Positions 19,056-28,904 of a stretch of DNA of 64,000 nt are shown in pieces (position 1 is the first letter of the stretch; each line of letters opens with the position of its first letter). This DNA comes from Burkholderia sp. NRF60-BP8 (lineage in GTDB: Bacteria; Pseudomonadota; Gammaproteobacteria; Burkholderiales; Burkholderiaceae): assembly GCF_001522585.2 (NCBI RefSeq), contig NZ_CP013372.1, forward strand, positions 992,001 to 1,056,000, written 5' to 3'. Both the position numbers and the translations under genes were made by a program. The notes beneath the pieces are model-generated. The model did not search any database, had not been told where the DNA came from, and saw only the letters and a list, made by a program, of their open reading frames with translations.

Positions 19056-19388
19056 ATGTCCATTCCAGTCTCTTTTCGAACCTTGCGATGGTTGACCATT
19101 GCGGCTGCTGCATGCTTGCTCGCCGCGTGTTCGACTGCTTCCGACGTGACGGCGACGTCGAACCCGAACGTGTTCACCGTGACGACGCACACGGTCGGCG
19201 TGTCGACGACGTGGGCCGACGCCCACGAGAAGGCCGTCAGCGAAGCCACCAACTACTGCACGCAGCGCGGGATGCGCGCGAGCATGAAGCAGGAGTCGCT
19301 GAGCGGCGGCCGCCGCATCGACGCACGTTCCGAACTCGCGTTCGAGTGCCATCCGACCTTCGAGACGGCGTCGAACCCGCGCGGTTGA
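19056..19388 (+). CDS. Small lipoprotein of unknown function
   Basis: A 110-residue product with a lipoprotein signal: a basic N-terminus, hydrophobic stretch and 'LLAACSTASD' with Cys near residue 29. The mature part of about 80 residues has 'NVFTVTTHTVGVSTTWADAH' followed by cysteines in 'ATNYCTQRGMRA' and 'FECHPTF', which may pair. I do not recognise a named domain. The start was set at the ATG that begins the signal peptide; longer in-frame versions are non-coding in character. It stands alone and converges with mmsB. Confidence 0.78.
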   Translation: MSIPVSFRTLRWLTIAAAACLLAACSTASDVTATSNPNVFTVTTHTVGVSTTWADAHEKAVSEATNYCTQRGMRASMKQESLSGGRRIDARSELAFECHPTFETASNPRG

Positions 19389-19440
19389 CCGAGCGGCGGC
19401 ATGATGACGCCGCCCGCGTTCTCCTTCCCCCGCATGCAAA

Positions 19441-19477
19441 CCGACCCGCGACGCCATTCGGGCGCATCGCGGGTCGG
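19441..19477. terminator. Inverted repeat between convergent genes
   Basis: Perfect 11-base arms CCGACCCGCGA and TCGCGGGTCGG with a 15-base loop, lying between the lipoprotein stop and the mmsB stop. It probably terminates both transcripts; AAA precedes it on the plus strand, giving a short U run for the leftward transcript. Confidence 0.65.
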
Positions 19478-19503
19478 CGCACGTCCGGCGGCGGCCGGGC
19501 GGG

Positions 19504-20394
19504 TCAGGACGGCTGCGCCTCGTACAGCTTCACGCACGCGGAGAAGTCGAGCGCGCCGAGCCCCTGCTGGCTCATCGACTGATACAGCTGCTGCGCGAGC
19601 GCGCCCATCCAGACCGGCTGATGCGCGCTGCGCGCGGCTTCGGTCGCGAGCCCGAGATCCTTCAGCATCAGGTTCGCCGCGAAGCCGCCCGCATAGCCGC
19701 GCGCGGCCGGCGCCGTGTCGCTCACGCCCGGATACGGGTTGTACGCATCCGAACTCCAGCAGCGGCCGGTCGACGTGTTGATGATGCCGGCCAGCACGGC
19801 CGGCTCGATGCCGAGCGCGGCGCCCAGCGCCATCGCTTCCGCGACGCCCATCATCGAGATCCCGAGCAGCAGGTTGTTGCAGATCTTCGCGATCTGCCCG
19901 GTGCCGGTGCCGCCGCAGTGCACGACGTTCTTGCCCATGTCCAGCAGCACCGGGCGGATGCGCTCGAACAGCGCACCGTTCGCGCCGACCATGAAGGTCA
20001 GCGTGCCGGCCTGCGCGCCGCCGGTGCCGCCCGATACGGGCGCGTCGGCGAGCGGGAAGTCGCGCTGCGCGGCGGCGTCGGCCACCGCGCGCACGGTGCC
20101 GGGATCGATCGTGCTGCAGTCGATCAGCGTCGCGCCGGCGCGCGCGCCGGCCAGCACGCCGTCGTCGCCGAGGTAGACGGCGCGCACGTGCTGCGCGGCC
20201 GGCAGCATCGTGATCACGACGGCGCCGCGCGCGGCCGCGTCGCGCGGCGAGCCGGCCGCCGTCGCGCCGGCGCGCACCGCGGCGTCGACCGTGTGCGCGT
20301 CGAGGTCGAACACCGTCAGCGCGTGGCCGGCCTTGAGCAGGTTGGCGGCCATGGGGCCGCCCATGTTGCCGAGTCCGATGAATGCAATGTCCAT
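19504..20394 (-). CDS. mmsB: 3-hydroxyisobutyrate dehydrogenase
   Basis: A 296-residue beta-hydroxyacid dehydrogenase. The NAD-binding motif is at the N-terminus (IAFIGLGNMGGPMAANLLK), the substrate motif is 'DAPVSGGTGGAQAGTL', and the catalytic lysine lies in 'GTGQIAKICNNLL'. It oxidises 3-hydroxyisobutyrate to methylmalonate semialdehyde in valine breakdown. The start MDIAF was chosen for its GGGAA upstream; an in-frame ATG eight codons earlier overlaps the mmsA stop as TGATG. It directly follows mmsA, the next enzyme in the pathway. Confidence 0.93.
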   Translation of the reverse strand: MDIAFIGLGNMGGPMAANLLKAGHALTVFDLDAHTVDAAVRAGATAAGSPRDAAARGAVVITMLPAAQHVRAVYLGDDGVLAGARAGATLIDCSTIDPGTVRAVADAAAQRDFPLADAPVSGGTGGAQAGTLTFMVGANGALFERIRPVLLDMGKNVVHCGGTGTGQIAKICNNLLLGISMMGVAEAMALGAALGIEPAVLAGIINTSTGRCWSSDAYNPYPGVSDTAPAARGYAGGFAANLMLKDLGLATEAARSAHQPVWMGALAQQLYQSMSQQGLGALDFSACVKLYEAQPS

Positions 20395-20417
20395 GTCGAG
20401 GTTCCCTGTGCGTTGCA

Positions 20418-21944
20418 TCAGCGCAGCGCGATCGTCGTGTTCACGCCGCCGGCCGTCGCGTCGTCGTCGAACCAGCGCGCGGTGACCGTCTTGGTCTGCG
20501 TGTAGAACTGCACGACCTGCTTGCCGTACGGGCCGAGATCGCCGAGCTTCGAGCCGCGCGAACCGGTGAAGCTGAAGTAGGGCACCGGCACCGGAATCGG
20601 AATGTTGATGCCGACCTGGCCGACGTCGATCTCGCTCTGGAACTTGCGCGCGGCCGCGCCGCTCTGCGTGAACAGGCCCACGCCGTTGCCCATCGGGTTC
20701 GCGTTGACGAGCGCGATCGCGTCGTCGAGCGTGTCGGCCTCGAGCACCACCACCACCGGCCCGAAGATTTCTTCGGTGTAGATCGACATGTCGGTCGTCA
20801 CGCCCGAGAAGATCGTCGGGCCGACGAAGTTGCCCTGCTCGTAGCCGGGCACCTTCACGTCGCGGCCGTCGAGCAGCAACGTCGCGCCTGCTTTCACGCC
20901 CGCGTCGATCAGCGACAGGATGCGTTCCTTCGCCGCCTTCGACACGACCGGGCCGACGTCGGTGCCGGCTTCGGCGCCCGCGTTGACCTTCAGCGCCTTC
21001 GCCTTGTCGACGAGATCGGGCAGCCAGTCGCGGGCCTTGCCGACCAGCACGACGACCGACGTCGCCATGCAGCGCTGGCCGGCCGCGCCGAAGCCCGCGC
21101 CGACGAGCGCGTTGATCGTCTGTTCGCGGTGCGCATCGGGCAGCACGACCGCGTGGTTCTTCGCGCCCATCATCGACTGCACGCGCTTGCCGTGCTGGCT
21201 GCCGAGGTTGTACACGTGCGTGCCGACGCGCGTCGAGCCGACGAACGAGATCGCCTTGATGTCCGGGTGCGTGCACAGGCGGTCGACTACCGTCTTGCCG
21301 CCGTGCACGACGTTCAGCACGCCTTGCGGCACGCCGGCCTCGATCGCGAGTTCGACGAGCTGCATGGTCGACAGCGGGTCCTGCTCCGACGGCTTCAGCA
21401 CGAACGTGTTGCCGCATACGATCGCCATCGGGAACATCCACAGCGGGATCATCCCGGGGAAATTGAACGGCGTGATACCCGCGCACACGCCGATCGGCTG
21501 GCGCAGCGTGTAGGTGTCGACGCCGCCCGCGACGTTCTCCGCGAATTCGCCTTGCTGCAGCGTGCCGATCGAGCATGCGTGCTCGACCACTTCGAGGCCG
21601 CGGAAGATGTCGCCCTGCGCATCGGGCAGCGTCTTGCCTTGTTCGGCCGTCAACGTATGCGCGATCCGTTCGAGATTGCGGCGCACCAGATCCTGGAACT
21701 TCAGCATGATGCGCAGCCGCGCGCCGATCGGCGTCGTCTTCCAGGTCTGGAACGCGCGCTGCGCGGACGCGATCGCGGCATCGACCTCGTCGAGCGTCGC
21801 ATACGGCACGCGGCCGATGAGTTCCTGCGTCGCGGGGTTGACGATGTCGCCCCATTCGGCGCTTTGCGAATCGACGAACGCGCCGTCGATCAGCAGCTTG
21901 GCGGTGGGCAGGGCGAGGGTGGTCTGGGGAACTGCGGCGTTCAT
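20418..21944 (-). CDS. mmsA: Methylmalonate-semialdehyde dehydrogenase (CoA-acylating)
   Basis: A 508-residue aldehyde dehydrogenase of the MmsA/IolA type. The CoA-acylating branch is indicated by '[19 protein letters not shown]' and the catalytic Cys in '[11 protein letters not shown]'; the conserved Glu of classical ALDHs is replaced by the '[11 protein letters not shown]' region, as in this family. It converts methylmalonate or malonate semialdehyde to propionyl- or acetyl-CoA. The start has GGAGAG at good spacing. It is the middle gene of a carrier-mmsA-mmsB operon. Confidence 0.94.
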   Translation of the reverse strand: MNAAVPQTTLALPTAKLLIDGAFVDSQSAEWGDIVNPATQELIGRVPYATLDEVDAAIASAQRAFQTWKTTPIGARLRIMLKFQDLVRRNLERIAHTLTAEQGKTLPDAQGDIFRGLEVVEHACSIGTLQQGEFAENVAGGVDTYTLRQPIGVCAGITPFNFPGMIPLWMFPMAIVCGNTFVLKPSEQDPLSTMQLVELAIEAGVPQGVLNVVHGGKTVVDRLCTHPDIKAISFVGSTRVGTHVYNLGSQHGKRVQSMMGAKNHAVVLPDAHREQTINALVGAGFGAAGQRCMATSVVVLVGKARDWLPDLVDKAKALKVNAGAEAGTDVGPVVSKAAKERILSLIDAGVKAGATLLLDGRDVKVPGYEQGNFVGPTIFSGVTTDMSIYTEEIFGPVVVVLEADTLDDAIALVNANPMGNGVGLFTQSGAAARKFQSEIDVGQVGINIPIPVPVPYFSFTGSRGSKLGDLGPYGKQVVQFYTQTKTVTARWFDDDATAGGVNTTIALR

Positions 21945-22054
21945 GGAACTCTCCGGGAATCGGTGGTGCGAAGGAAAAGAGGGCTGCGTCCGCCGCGCGT
22001 GCGGCCACGGCGGACGGCAGGTCGAACTGAAATCGGACGAATGCGTGCGGCGGA

Positions 22055-23374
22055 CTAGGTGCGCGCCGGACGCATCAGCGCGGTACACGCGAGTGCGAAC
22101 ACGCCGAAGCCGACGAGGTACGCGATCACGTAGTGCGGCTGGCCGCCGCCGGCCTTGAGCAGCGACGTCGCGATCATCGGCGCGAAGCCGCCGCCGATCA
22201 CGCCGGCCAGCTGCACCGACAGCGAGATGCCGCTGTAGCGGATTTCCGCCGGGAACTGCTGCGCGAACAGCAGCGATTCCGGCGCGTAGAGGATCGGGAA
22301 CACGACGCCGAGGCCGAGCACGATCGCCCACCATGCGTACGACGTCTGCTGCGTGCCGAGCATCGTGAAGAACGGCGCGGCGAACGCGCACATCAGCACG
22401 AGGCCGAGCGCGAACATCCGGCGCTGGCCGATGCGGTCGCTCAGATGCCCGCACAGCGGCATCGTGACGAGCGACAGCACCGCGCCGGCCGTGATCGCAT
22501 GCAGCATCTCGGCTTTGGGCAAATGCAGTTGCTGGGTCGCGTAAGCGAGCGCGAACGTGACGACCATGTAGAACCAGGTGTTCTCGGCCGCGCGCGCGCC
22601 GACGATCGTCAGCACTTCGCGCGGATGGCGGCGCAGCGCGGCCGTCACCGGCGATTTCTCGGCCTTGCCTTGGCGCTGCATCTTCTCGAAGTCGGGCGAC
22701 TCCGGCACCTTCGCGCGGATGAACCAGCCGAGGCCGACGAGCGCGATGCTCGCGAGGAACGGCACGCGCCAGCCCCACGACAGCATGTCGGCTTCCGGCA
22801 GCGCGGCCACCGCGGCCATCGCCACCGACGACAGGATCAGGCCGAGCCCGACGCCCGTCTGCGGCAGGCTGCCGAACAGCCCCTTGCGGCCCTTCGGCGC
22901 GTGCTCGACGGCCATCAACACCGCGCCGCCCCATTCGCCGCCGACGGCCATCCCCTGCAGGAAGCGCATCGCGATCAGCAGCGCGGCGGCCCAGTAGCCG
23001 ATGCGGTCGTACGACGGGATCATCCCGATGATCATGCTCGGCACGCCCATCAGCAGCAGCGTGATCATCAGCATCGACTTGCGGCCGATGCGGTCGCCGA
23101 AGTGGCCGAACACGATGCCGCCCATCGGCCGCCCGATGAAGCCGACCGCGAACGTGCCGAATGCGGCGAGCGTGCCGACGACCGGGTCCAGCGACGGGAA
23201 GAAGATGCGGTTGAACACGAGCGCGGCGGCCGTGCCGTAGAGGAAGAAGTCGTACCACTCGATCGTCGTGCCGGCCATGCTGGCCCAGCCGGCCAGCAGG
23301 TAGTGCTTCGCGGTGCGTTCGGGGGCCGGCGTTGCGACTGCCGCATGCTCGTCGAGGGTGGATCGGGTCTGCAT
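22055..23374 (-). CDS. MFS transporter, metabolite:H+ symporter (MHS) type
   Basis: A 439-residue carrier with twelve hydrophobic segments. '[20 protein letters not shown]' in the first segment and '[13 protein letters not shown]' in the loop between segments 2 and 3 are typical of the MHS branch (ShiA, KgtP, MhbT), which imports organic acids. The start [10 protein letters not shown] follows GGAGACACC. Being first in the operon with mmsA and mmsB suggests uptake of a branched or beta-hydroxy acid such as 3-hydroxyisobutyrate; this is inference. It is divergent from a LysR gene. Confidence 0.88.
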   Translation of the reverse strand: MQTRSTLDEHAAVATPAPERTAKHYLLAGWASMAGTTIEWYDFFLYGTAAALVFNRIFFPSLDPVVGTLAAFGTFAVGFIGRPMGGIVFGHFGDRIGRKSMLMITLLLMGVPSMIIGMIPSYDRIGYWAAALLIAMRFLQGMAVGGEWGGAVLMAVEHAPKGRKGLFGSLPQTGVGLGLILSSVAMAAVAALPEADMLSWGWRVPFLASIALVGLGWFIRAKVPESPDFEKMQRQGKAEKSPVTAALRRHPREVLTIVGARAAENTWFYMVVTFALAYATQQLHLPKAEMLHAITAGAVLSLVTMPLCGHLSDRIGQRRMFALGLVLMCAFAAPFFTMLGTQQTSYAWWAIVLGLGVVFPILYAPESLLFAQQFPAEIRYSGISLSVQLAGVIGGGFAPMIATSLLKAGGGQPHYVIAYLVGFGVFALACTALMRPART

Positions 23375-23478
23375 GGTGTCTCCGTGGTAGTTATTGCCGC
23401 GGCTCGTGGTCCGCAGGTCACGGTCGAGTATAGTTATGCGCAGATTCACGATGTACCGATAAAGAAACCGGTTGGATG

Positions 23479-23490
23479 TGCATTTATGCA
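23479..23490. promoter_or_regulatory. Inverted repeat, candidate LysR box
   Basis: TGCAT-TT-ATGCA lies 42 bases ahead of the LysR gene, in the 158-base spacer to the divergent MFS-mms operon. It fits the T-N11-A style of LysR sites. No protein assignment is possible from sequence alone. Confidence 0.4.
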
Positions 23491-23532
23491 TATCGACGAC
23501 CGGCCCGGAGACGCCCGCCTTTTCCTTCGCCG

Positions 23533-24492
23533 ATGCGACATGCCACCGAGCCGGTTTCCGGCAACCTGAACTGGGACGACCTGCGCTTTTTCCTCGAGGT
23601 TGCGCGCACGCAGCGCGCGAGCGGCGCCGCGAAGCGGCTCGGCGTCGACTACACGACCGTCGCGCGGCGCATCCGCGCGCTCGAGGCCGCGATGGGCACG
23701 CTGCTGTTCGACAAGTCGCGCTCCGGCGGCTTCGCGCTGACGGCCGAAGGGCAGCGGCTCGTCGCGTATGCGGATGCGATGGAGACGACCGTGCAGTCCG
23801 CGTGCGACCAGATCGCGAATACCGGCGAGGCGCTGTCGGGCCACGTGCGGATCGGGTCGACCGAAGGGTTCGGCTGCTTTTTCCTCGCGCCGCAGCTCGC
23901 GCGGTTCCGCGCCGCGCATCCGCACGTGACGGTCGACCTGCTGCCGGTGCCGCATTTCGTCAACCTGCCCAAGCGCGAGGCCGATCTCGCGATCACGCTC
24001 GAGCGGCCCGAACGCGGGCCTTACGTGGTCACGAAGCTGTGCGACTACCAGTTGCGGCTCTATGCGACGCGCGACTATCTGGCGAACCACGCGCCGATCA
24101 CGTGTACGGACGATCTCGCGCAGCACGCGTTCATCAGCTACGTCGACGATCTCGCGTTCAGCAACGAGCTGCTGTACCTGGACCGCGCGGTGCCCGGCGC
24201 GACGGCCGGTTTGCGCACGACCAGCGTGATCGCGCAGTATTTCGCGGCGCTGCAGGGCGGCGGCCTCGCGATCCTGCCGTGTTTCATGGCGGCCGCGCAG
24301 CCGGCGCTCGCGCCCGTGCTGCCGAATGATGTAGTCGTCACGCGGTGTTTCTGGCTGACGTGCCGCGAGGATCTGCGCAAGCTGCGGCGCGTGACCGCGC
24401 TGTGGGATTACCTGCGTGCGGCGGCGGACGCGAATCGCGCGTTGCTGTCGGGGGAGTCGGGGATGCTGCGCTTCGTCGGCGAGCCGGAATAG
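23533..24492 (+). CDS. LysR-family transcriptional regulator
   Basis: A 319-residue LysR protein: winged HTH at residues 12-70 ('RFFLEVARTQRASGAAKRLG', 'VDYTTVARRIRALE') and an effector-binding domain after residue 95 ('SGHVRIGSTEGFGCFFLAPQ'). The VDYTTVARRI recognition helix is like that of the PtxR/ArgP-type subfamily close to the regulators of efflux and catabolic operons. It is divergent from the MFS-mmsA-mmsB operon and probably controls it. The start used begins just before the conserved 'NLNWDDLRFFL'; an ATG 19 codons upstream is less likely. Confidence 0.88.
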   Translation: MRHATEPVSGNLNWDDLRFFLEVARTQRASGAAKRLGVDYTTVARRIRALEAAMGTLLFDKSRSGGFALTAEGQRLVAYADAMETTVQSACDQIANTGEALSGHVRIGSTEGFGCFFLAPQLARFRAAHPHVTVDLLPVPHFVNLPKREADLAITLERPERGPYVVTKLCDYQLRLYATRDYLANHAPITCTDDLAQHAFISYVDDLAFSNELLYLDRAVPGATAGLRTTSVIAQYFAALQGGGLAILPCFMAAAQPALAPVLPNDVVVTRCFWLTCREDLRKLRRVTALWDYLRAAADANRALLSGESGMLRFVGEPE

Positions 24493-24585
24493 CGGTCGAA
24501 GGGCGGGGCGCGACGGCGACGCGGCGATCGATCTGGATGACAACACGGCCGGCGGCGATTCGACCGGCTAGCGGGGAGAAGGCAA

Positions 24586-25377
24586 ATGGCTTTGACGCAT
24601 GCGGGCAAGGTTTTCGTGGTGTGCGTGGTGGTATTCGGCGTGACCGCCTATTGGCTCGCGTCGCGCATGGTGCGCCGACAGACGGGCGGCAAGCGCGGCT
24701 CCGGCGGCGCGGTCGCGTTCTGGTGGCTCGTATGTTTTTGCCTGGTGTCGCTGTTGTTCCCGTTCGTGTACTGGATCGGCGACGAGCTCTACGCACTGAC
24801 GGTATCGCCGAAATACGAAGCGACCGTCGTGTCCTACCAGTCCGAGTGGGATACCTGCGAGCGCCGCGACAGTTCGGGGCGAACCTCGTCGTACCGGTGC
24901 ATCAAGTACACGTCGATCCTGGAAGCCGTGATGCCGGATGGCGAACGCATCGTGCTGCCGGGCAACATCCGTTCGGGGGCCGTGCCCGAAATCGGCGAGA
25001 AGATCGATGTCGTGTTGCCGCAAGGGGCTCATCAGTGGCACGAACGCAGCGTGCGGAGTATCGGGCTGCTGGCCGGCGGCACGGTGATGGTCGCGATCAT
25101 CGGGTATTTCGTGTACCTGATCGCGGCGTACGGGGCCGGGAAGAAGATCGACGGCGCGGCACGCTTTGGCGTGGCGGCGGTGCTGAACGGGCTCGTGCCG
25201 CTCGGTGCGCTGCTGATGGAACTCGCCTTGCTGAGCGTGCCGTACCGTTACTGGGCGCACGGGAATCCGCAGCGATGGCCGGTGTGGGTGCTCGCGCTGT
25301 GCCTGCTGTTCGCGCTGGCGCTGCTGCCGTTGCTGCTCATCTACGCGCGAACCGCGTGGCGGGCGGTGGTGAAGTAG
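24586..25377 (+). CDS. Membrane protein of unknown function (DUF3592-like)
   Basis: A 263-residue protein with about five hydrophobic segments: residues 7-26, 45-70, 160-182, 195-215 and 230-255. Between segments 2 and 3 is an extracytoplasmic domain with 'KYEATVVSYQSEWDTCERRD' and a second Cys in 'YRCIKYTS', which could form a disulfide. The pattern of a beta-rich domain between membrane helices resembles DUF3592 proteins. GGAGAAGGCAA precedes the ATG. No known function; it stands alone, convergent with the dehalogenase gene. Confidence 0.78.
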   Translation: MALTHAGKVFVVCVVVFGVTAYWLASRMVRRQTGGKRGSGGAVAFWWLVCFCLVSLLFPFVYWIGDELYALTVSPKYEATVVSYQSEWDTCERRDSSGRTSSYRCIKYTSILEAVMPDGERIVLPGNIRSGAVPEIGEKIDVVLPQGAHQWHERSVRSIGLLAGGTVMVAIIGYFVYLIAAYGAGKKIDGAARFGVAAVLNGLVPLGALLMELALLSVPYRYWAHGNPQRWPVWVLALCLLFALALLPLLLIYARTAWRAVVK

Positions 25378-25379
25378 CG

Positions 25380-25407
25380 GAGGCGCGGCATGCCTGTACC
25401 GCGCCTC
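25380..25407. terminator. Inverted repeat between convergent genes
   Basis: Perfect 9-base arms GAGGCGCGG and CCGCGCCTC with a 10-base loop, starting two bases after the stop of the membrane protein and ahead of the dehalogenase stop. It is likely a shared terminator, although no U-tract is present. Confidence 0.55.
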
Positions 25408-25444
25408 GCGAGCGCGGCGCGGGGGCAGGTCGCGTCGCCGGCGC

Positions 25445-26167
25445 TCAACCCGTGCAGCCCAGCCGATCCGCCAGCTCGTTCAGATCCCTGACGTCGAAAT
25501 CCCACGCTTCGTCGGCTTGCAGGTCGGTCGTCTGGCCGGGCCCGTGTTCGGTCGGCCGCAGCACGAACGCGGTCGACAGCCCGAGCCGGCGCGCGGCCGC
25601 GAGATCGCCGTTGTGCGCGGCCACCAGGCACAGCTCGGCCGGCGCGAGACCGAGAATCTCGACCGCTTCGGTATAGACGGCCGGCGATGGCTTGTACGCG
25701 CGCGCCACCTCGGCGCCGAGAATCGCGTCCCACGGCAACCCGCCGTGTTTCGCGACGTCGACCATCAGCCGGATGTTGCCGTTCGACAGCGGCGCGATGA
25801 TGTAGCGTCGCTTCAGACGCTGCAGCCCGGCGACGGCATCGGGCCACGGATCGAGCCGATGCCATGCGAGATTCAGTGCGTCGATGTCGGCATCGGGCAC
25901 GTCGTCGATGCCGAAGCGGTCGAGCGTGCGCACGAGGTTCTCGCGATGCAGCACGTCGAGCCGCACGTAGCGGCGGCGCCCGCTGCGGATTTCTTCCATC
26001 GACGGCGAATACTCGGCGCGCCACGCATCGGCGAACGCGAACGGGTCGAGCGTCGGCGCGTGGCGCGCCAGGAATGCGGCGGCACCGCGTGCGACACCGC
26101 TTCTCCAGTCGACGATCGTTCCGAAGACATCGAAAACGAGCGCCTTGATTTCGGCAGGATTCGTCAT
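25445..26167 (-). CDS. Haloacid dehalogenase, type II (HAD superfamily)
   Basis: A 240-residue HAD protein. The nucleophile Asp13 is in 'LVFDVFGTIVDWRSG', the second motif is 'PLSNGNIRLM', the lysine is in 'ARAYKPSPAVY' and the acidic motif in 'LVAAHNGDLAAARRLG', which is characteristic of L-2-haloacid dehalogenases. It would hydrolyse 2-haloalkanoates to 2-hydroxyalkanoates, although many such proteins act on other substrates. The start MTNPAEIK was chosen because the HAD domain begins here; the binding site is weak. No obvious partner gene. Confidence 0.9.
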   Translation of the reverse strand: MTNPAEIKALVFDVFGTIVDWRSGVARGAAAFLARHAPTLDPFAFADAWRAEYSPSMEEIRSGRRRYVRLDVLHRENLVRTLDRFGIDDVPDADIDALNLAWHRLDPWPDAVAGLQRLKRRYIIAPLSNGNIRLMVDVAKHGGLPWDAILGAEVARAYKPSPAVYTEAVEILGLAPAELCLVAAHNGDLAAARRLGLSTAFVLRPTEHGPGQTTDLQADEAWDFDVRDLNELADRLGCTG

Positions 26168-26631
26168 GGTGATCCAGTGAAGGTCGTTCGATGAGGGGTC
26201 ACATCGCCGTGCCGCCGGATGGCGCGACGTCGGTTCGATCGACATTGAATCACGGATACGAAAACGCGGCCCGGGAGGCCGCGATGCGTGGCTCGGTATT
26301 TCCGTCGCGGTGCGGGTCGCTGCCGCGGCTGCGTGGCCGAGCACATCCGGAAGGATCGACGGGCGGCGCGCCTGCGCCTTCGTGCAGCGCAGCAACCCTG
26401 TCGTCGCACCGGCCGCCGCCCGCGAGCCGCGCGGCAACCGAGCGTATCCCCTGATGCAAGCAGGCACGCCGGTTGTGCCGGATTGGTGTTAAATACATTT
26501 CGGCGCGCCCAGGCACGGCGCGCAAACGGGGCGCACCGTGCATCGGCGTAAACCCGAGGCGGGACAGGGCACGAAATATCGATAACGAATCGGGCGCATC
26601 AGACCCGGTCGGACAGACGGCAGGATTCATC
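26168..26631. other. Intergenic region with a minus-strand terminator-like hairpin
   Basis: About 460 bases between the divergent dehalogenase and GGDEF-EAL genes. I see no convincing gene. It contains a hairpin, CGCGGCC-loop-GGCCGCG at 26265-26283, followed on the minus strand by TTTT, which is the form of an intrinsic terminator for leftward transcription. The right half holds the presumed promoter of the GGDEF-EAL gene with AAATATCGATAACG. Confidence 0.5.
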
Positions 26632-28881
26632 TTGAATACCGAACCGCAAAGTTCTCGCTACAGCTTCGGGCTCGCCGCGGAAGTGCTCGCGTCCGAGCAG
26701 AGCGTGCTGAGACTGATCACGCGCAACACGCCGCTGCCGGAACTGCTGTCCGAAGTTTGCCGGCGTGCCGAGGTTTTGCTCGGCGACGGCGCGTCGTGCA
26801 CGATCCTGCTGCTCGATACGGACGGCGTGCACGTGCGCGTCGGCGCGGCGCCGTCGCTGCCCGCGCAGTACAGTGCGGCGATCGACGGCGCGGCGATCGG
26901 GCCGGCGGCCGGCTCGTGCGGCACCGCGATGTACGAGCGCCGGATGGTCGCCGTCGAGGACATCGAAACCGATCCGCGGTGGGCCGACTATCGCGCCATT
27001 GCATTGCCGCTGGGCTTGCGCGCGTGCTGGTCGGTGCCGTTCGTCGACGAGGCCGGCGTCGTGCTCGGCGCGTTCGCCATCTATCACCACCGGCCGTGCC
27101 TGCCGAGCGACGAGGAAACCGCGCTGTTGCGCGATATCGGCAACAGCGTCGGCCTCGCGGTGCACCAGGACCGGATCGCGCGGCAGCTTGCGCGCAGCGA
27201 GGAACATCACCGGCTCGTCGTCAACAGCCTGAACGAAGGAATACTCGTCGTGTCGCGCGACGGCGTCGTGGTCGCGAGCAACCCGAGCGCGAACCGGATG
27301 ATGCGCGTGAAGGGCGATCTCGTCGGGCGCCGGCTGTCGACGGTGATCCTGCGCAAGCTGCGCGAAGACGGCACGCCGATCGCGCCGGACGACTGGCCGA
27401 GCCGGATCGCGCTCGTGACGGGCACGCCTCAGCTCGGCTACACGGTCGGCTTCGGCCTCGCGGACGGCGACATCATCTGGGTGCGCGGCAACGCGGTGCC
27501 GATCGTGAGGCCGGGCGAGACGCAGGCCGACTCGGTGCTCGTGTCGTTCAACGACATCGGCCCCGTGCGCGAAGCGCAGCAGCAGTTGCGCTACATGGCG
27601 ACCCGCGACGCGCTGACGGGCCTCTACAACCGCCGCTGGCTCGGCGACCGCATGCGCGAGCTGTTCGGCGTGCACGATGCGGCGGCCGGGCCCGCGCGCG
27701 TCGCGATCCTGTTCATCGATCTGGTCGGCTTCAAGAAGGTCAACGACACGGCCGGTCACGACGCGGGCGACGCGCTGCTGCGCAGCGTCGCGGCGCGGCT
27801 CGCGGCCTGTGCGGACGGCCGCTACGCGCTCACGCGCGTCGGCGGCGACGAGTTCGTGATCCTCGTCGACGACTGCGACGATCCCGAGCATCTCGCGGTG
27901 CTCGCGCGCGAGGTCATCGACGCGATCGCGAAGCCGTTCGCGATCGCGAACAACGAATACTGGCTCGGCGTATCGATCGGGATCAGCGTCGCGCCGCGCG
28001 ACGGCGACGACGCCGTGACGCTGATGCGCAACGCCGATTCGGCGATGTACGACGCGAAGCAGCGCGGCCGCAACCACTTCACGTTCTTCACCGCCCAGCT
28101 CAACCTGCGGCTGCAGCGCCGCTTCGCGATCGAGCAGTCGCTGCGGCGCGCGCTCGCGTCGGACATGCTGCGGCTCGCGTATCAGCCCGTCGTCGATGCG
28201 CGCAGCGGCCGCACGGTCGGCGCCGAGGCGCTGCTGCGCTGGACGAGCCCCGAGCTCGGGCCGATGTCGCCGGCGGAATTCATTCCGGTCGCGGAAGACA
28301 CGGGGCTGATCGTCGCGATCGGCCAGTGGGTGCTCGAAACCGCGTGCCGGCAGGCGGCCGAGTGGCGTCGCACGATCGCGCCGGACCTGATGCTGGCGGT
28401 CAACCTGTCGCCGCGGCAGTTTCACGAAGGGCTCGTCGAATCGGTCGCCCGCTGTCTCGCGCATACGCGGCTCGATCCGTCCGCGCTCGAACTCGAGATC
28501 ACCGAAGGCGTGCTGATGAACGACACGGACACCGTGCTGCCGATGCTCGAAGCGCTCACGGACATGAACGTGCGGATCTCGGTCGACGATTTCGGCACCG
28601 GTTATTCGTCGCTCGCGTACCTGAAGCGTTTTCCGTTGCACAACCTGAAGGTCGACCGCTCGTTCGTGTCGGGCGTGCCCGATCATCACGACTCGGTCGC
28701 GATCACGCAGGCGGTCGTCGCGATGGCCCATTCGCTCGGGATGAAGGTCACGGCCGAAGGCGTCGAGACGCAGGCGCAGTCGTGGTTCCTGCAGCAGATC
28801 GGCTGCGACATGCAGCAAGGCTATCTGTTCAGCCGCCCGCTGGACGCGAACGACTACGCGCGCCGGCTCGGCGCCGCCTGA
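26632..28881 (+). CDS. Cyclic di-GMP turnover protein, GAF-PAS-GGDEF-EAL
   Basis: A 749-residue multidomain protein. Approximate order: GAF (20-185), PAS (195-310), GGDEF (320-485) and EAL (500-745). The GGDEF motif is intact ('RVGGDEFVILVDD') but the upstream inhibitory RxxD site is absent. The EAL domain keeps EALLRW, 'DDFGTGYSSLAYLKRF', 'LKVDRSFV' and 'TAEGVET', so it should be an active c-di-GMP phosphodiesterase, with the GGDEF either active or GTP-sensing. There is no membrane segment, so it is cytoplasmic and the GAF senses a small ligand. The start is a TTG, set by AGGA 6-7 bases upstream and by the domain boundary; no good ATG exists. It converges with wspR. Confidence 0.9.
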   Translation: MNTEPQSSRYSFGLAAEVLASEQSVLRLITRNTPLPELLSEVCRRAEVLLGDGASCTILLLDTDGVHVRVGAAPSLPAQYSAAIDGAAIGPAAGSCGTAMYERRMVAVEDIETDPRWADYRAIALPLGLRACWSVPFVDEAGVVLGAFAIYHHRPCLPSDEETALLRDIGNSVGLAVHQDRIARQLARSEEHHRLVVNSLNEGILVVSRDGVVVASNPSANRMMRVKGDLVGRRLSTVILRKLREDGTPIAPDDWPSRIALVTGTPQLGYTVGFGLADGDIIWVRGNAVPIVRPGETQADSVLVSFNDIGPVREAQQQLRYMATRDALTGLYNRRWLGDRMRELFGVHDAAAGPARVAILFIDLVGFKKVNDTAGHDAGDALLRSVAARLAACADGRYALTRVGGDEFVILVDDCDDPEHLAVLAREVIDAIAKPFAIANNEYWLGVSIGISVAPRDGDDAVTLMRNADSAMYDAKQRGRNHFTFFTAQLNLRLQRRFAIEQSLRRALASDMLRLAYQPVVDARSGRTVGAEALLRWTSPELGPMSPAEFIPVAEDTGLIVAIGQWVLETACRQAAEWRRTIAPDLMLAVNLSPRQFHEGLVESVARCLAHTRLDPSALELEITEGVLMNDTDTVLPMLEALTDMNVRISVDDFGTGYSSLAYLKRFPLHNLKVDRSFVSGVPDHHDSVAITQAVVAMAHSLGMKVTAEGVETQAQSWFLQQIGCDMQQGYLFSRPLDANDYARRLGAA

Positions 28882-28904
28882 GCGCGCCGGGTGTCCTGCT
28901 GGCG

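Noticed and set aside
20395..20418. Earlier mmsB start overlapping the mmsA stop (TGATG)
   Set aside because: No binding site and eight residues beyond the conserved start of the NAD-binding domain; kept as an alternative only.
23479..23532. Upstream start for the LysR gene at 23476
   Set aside because: The extra 19 residues are Arg/Pro-rich and would cover the probable operator.
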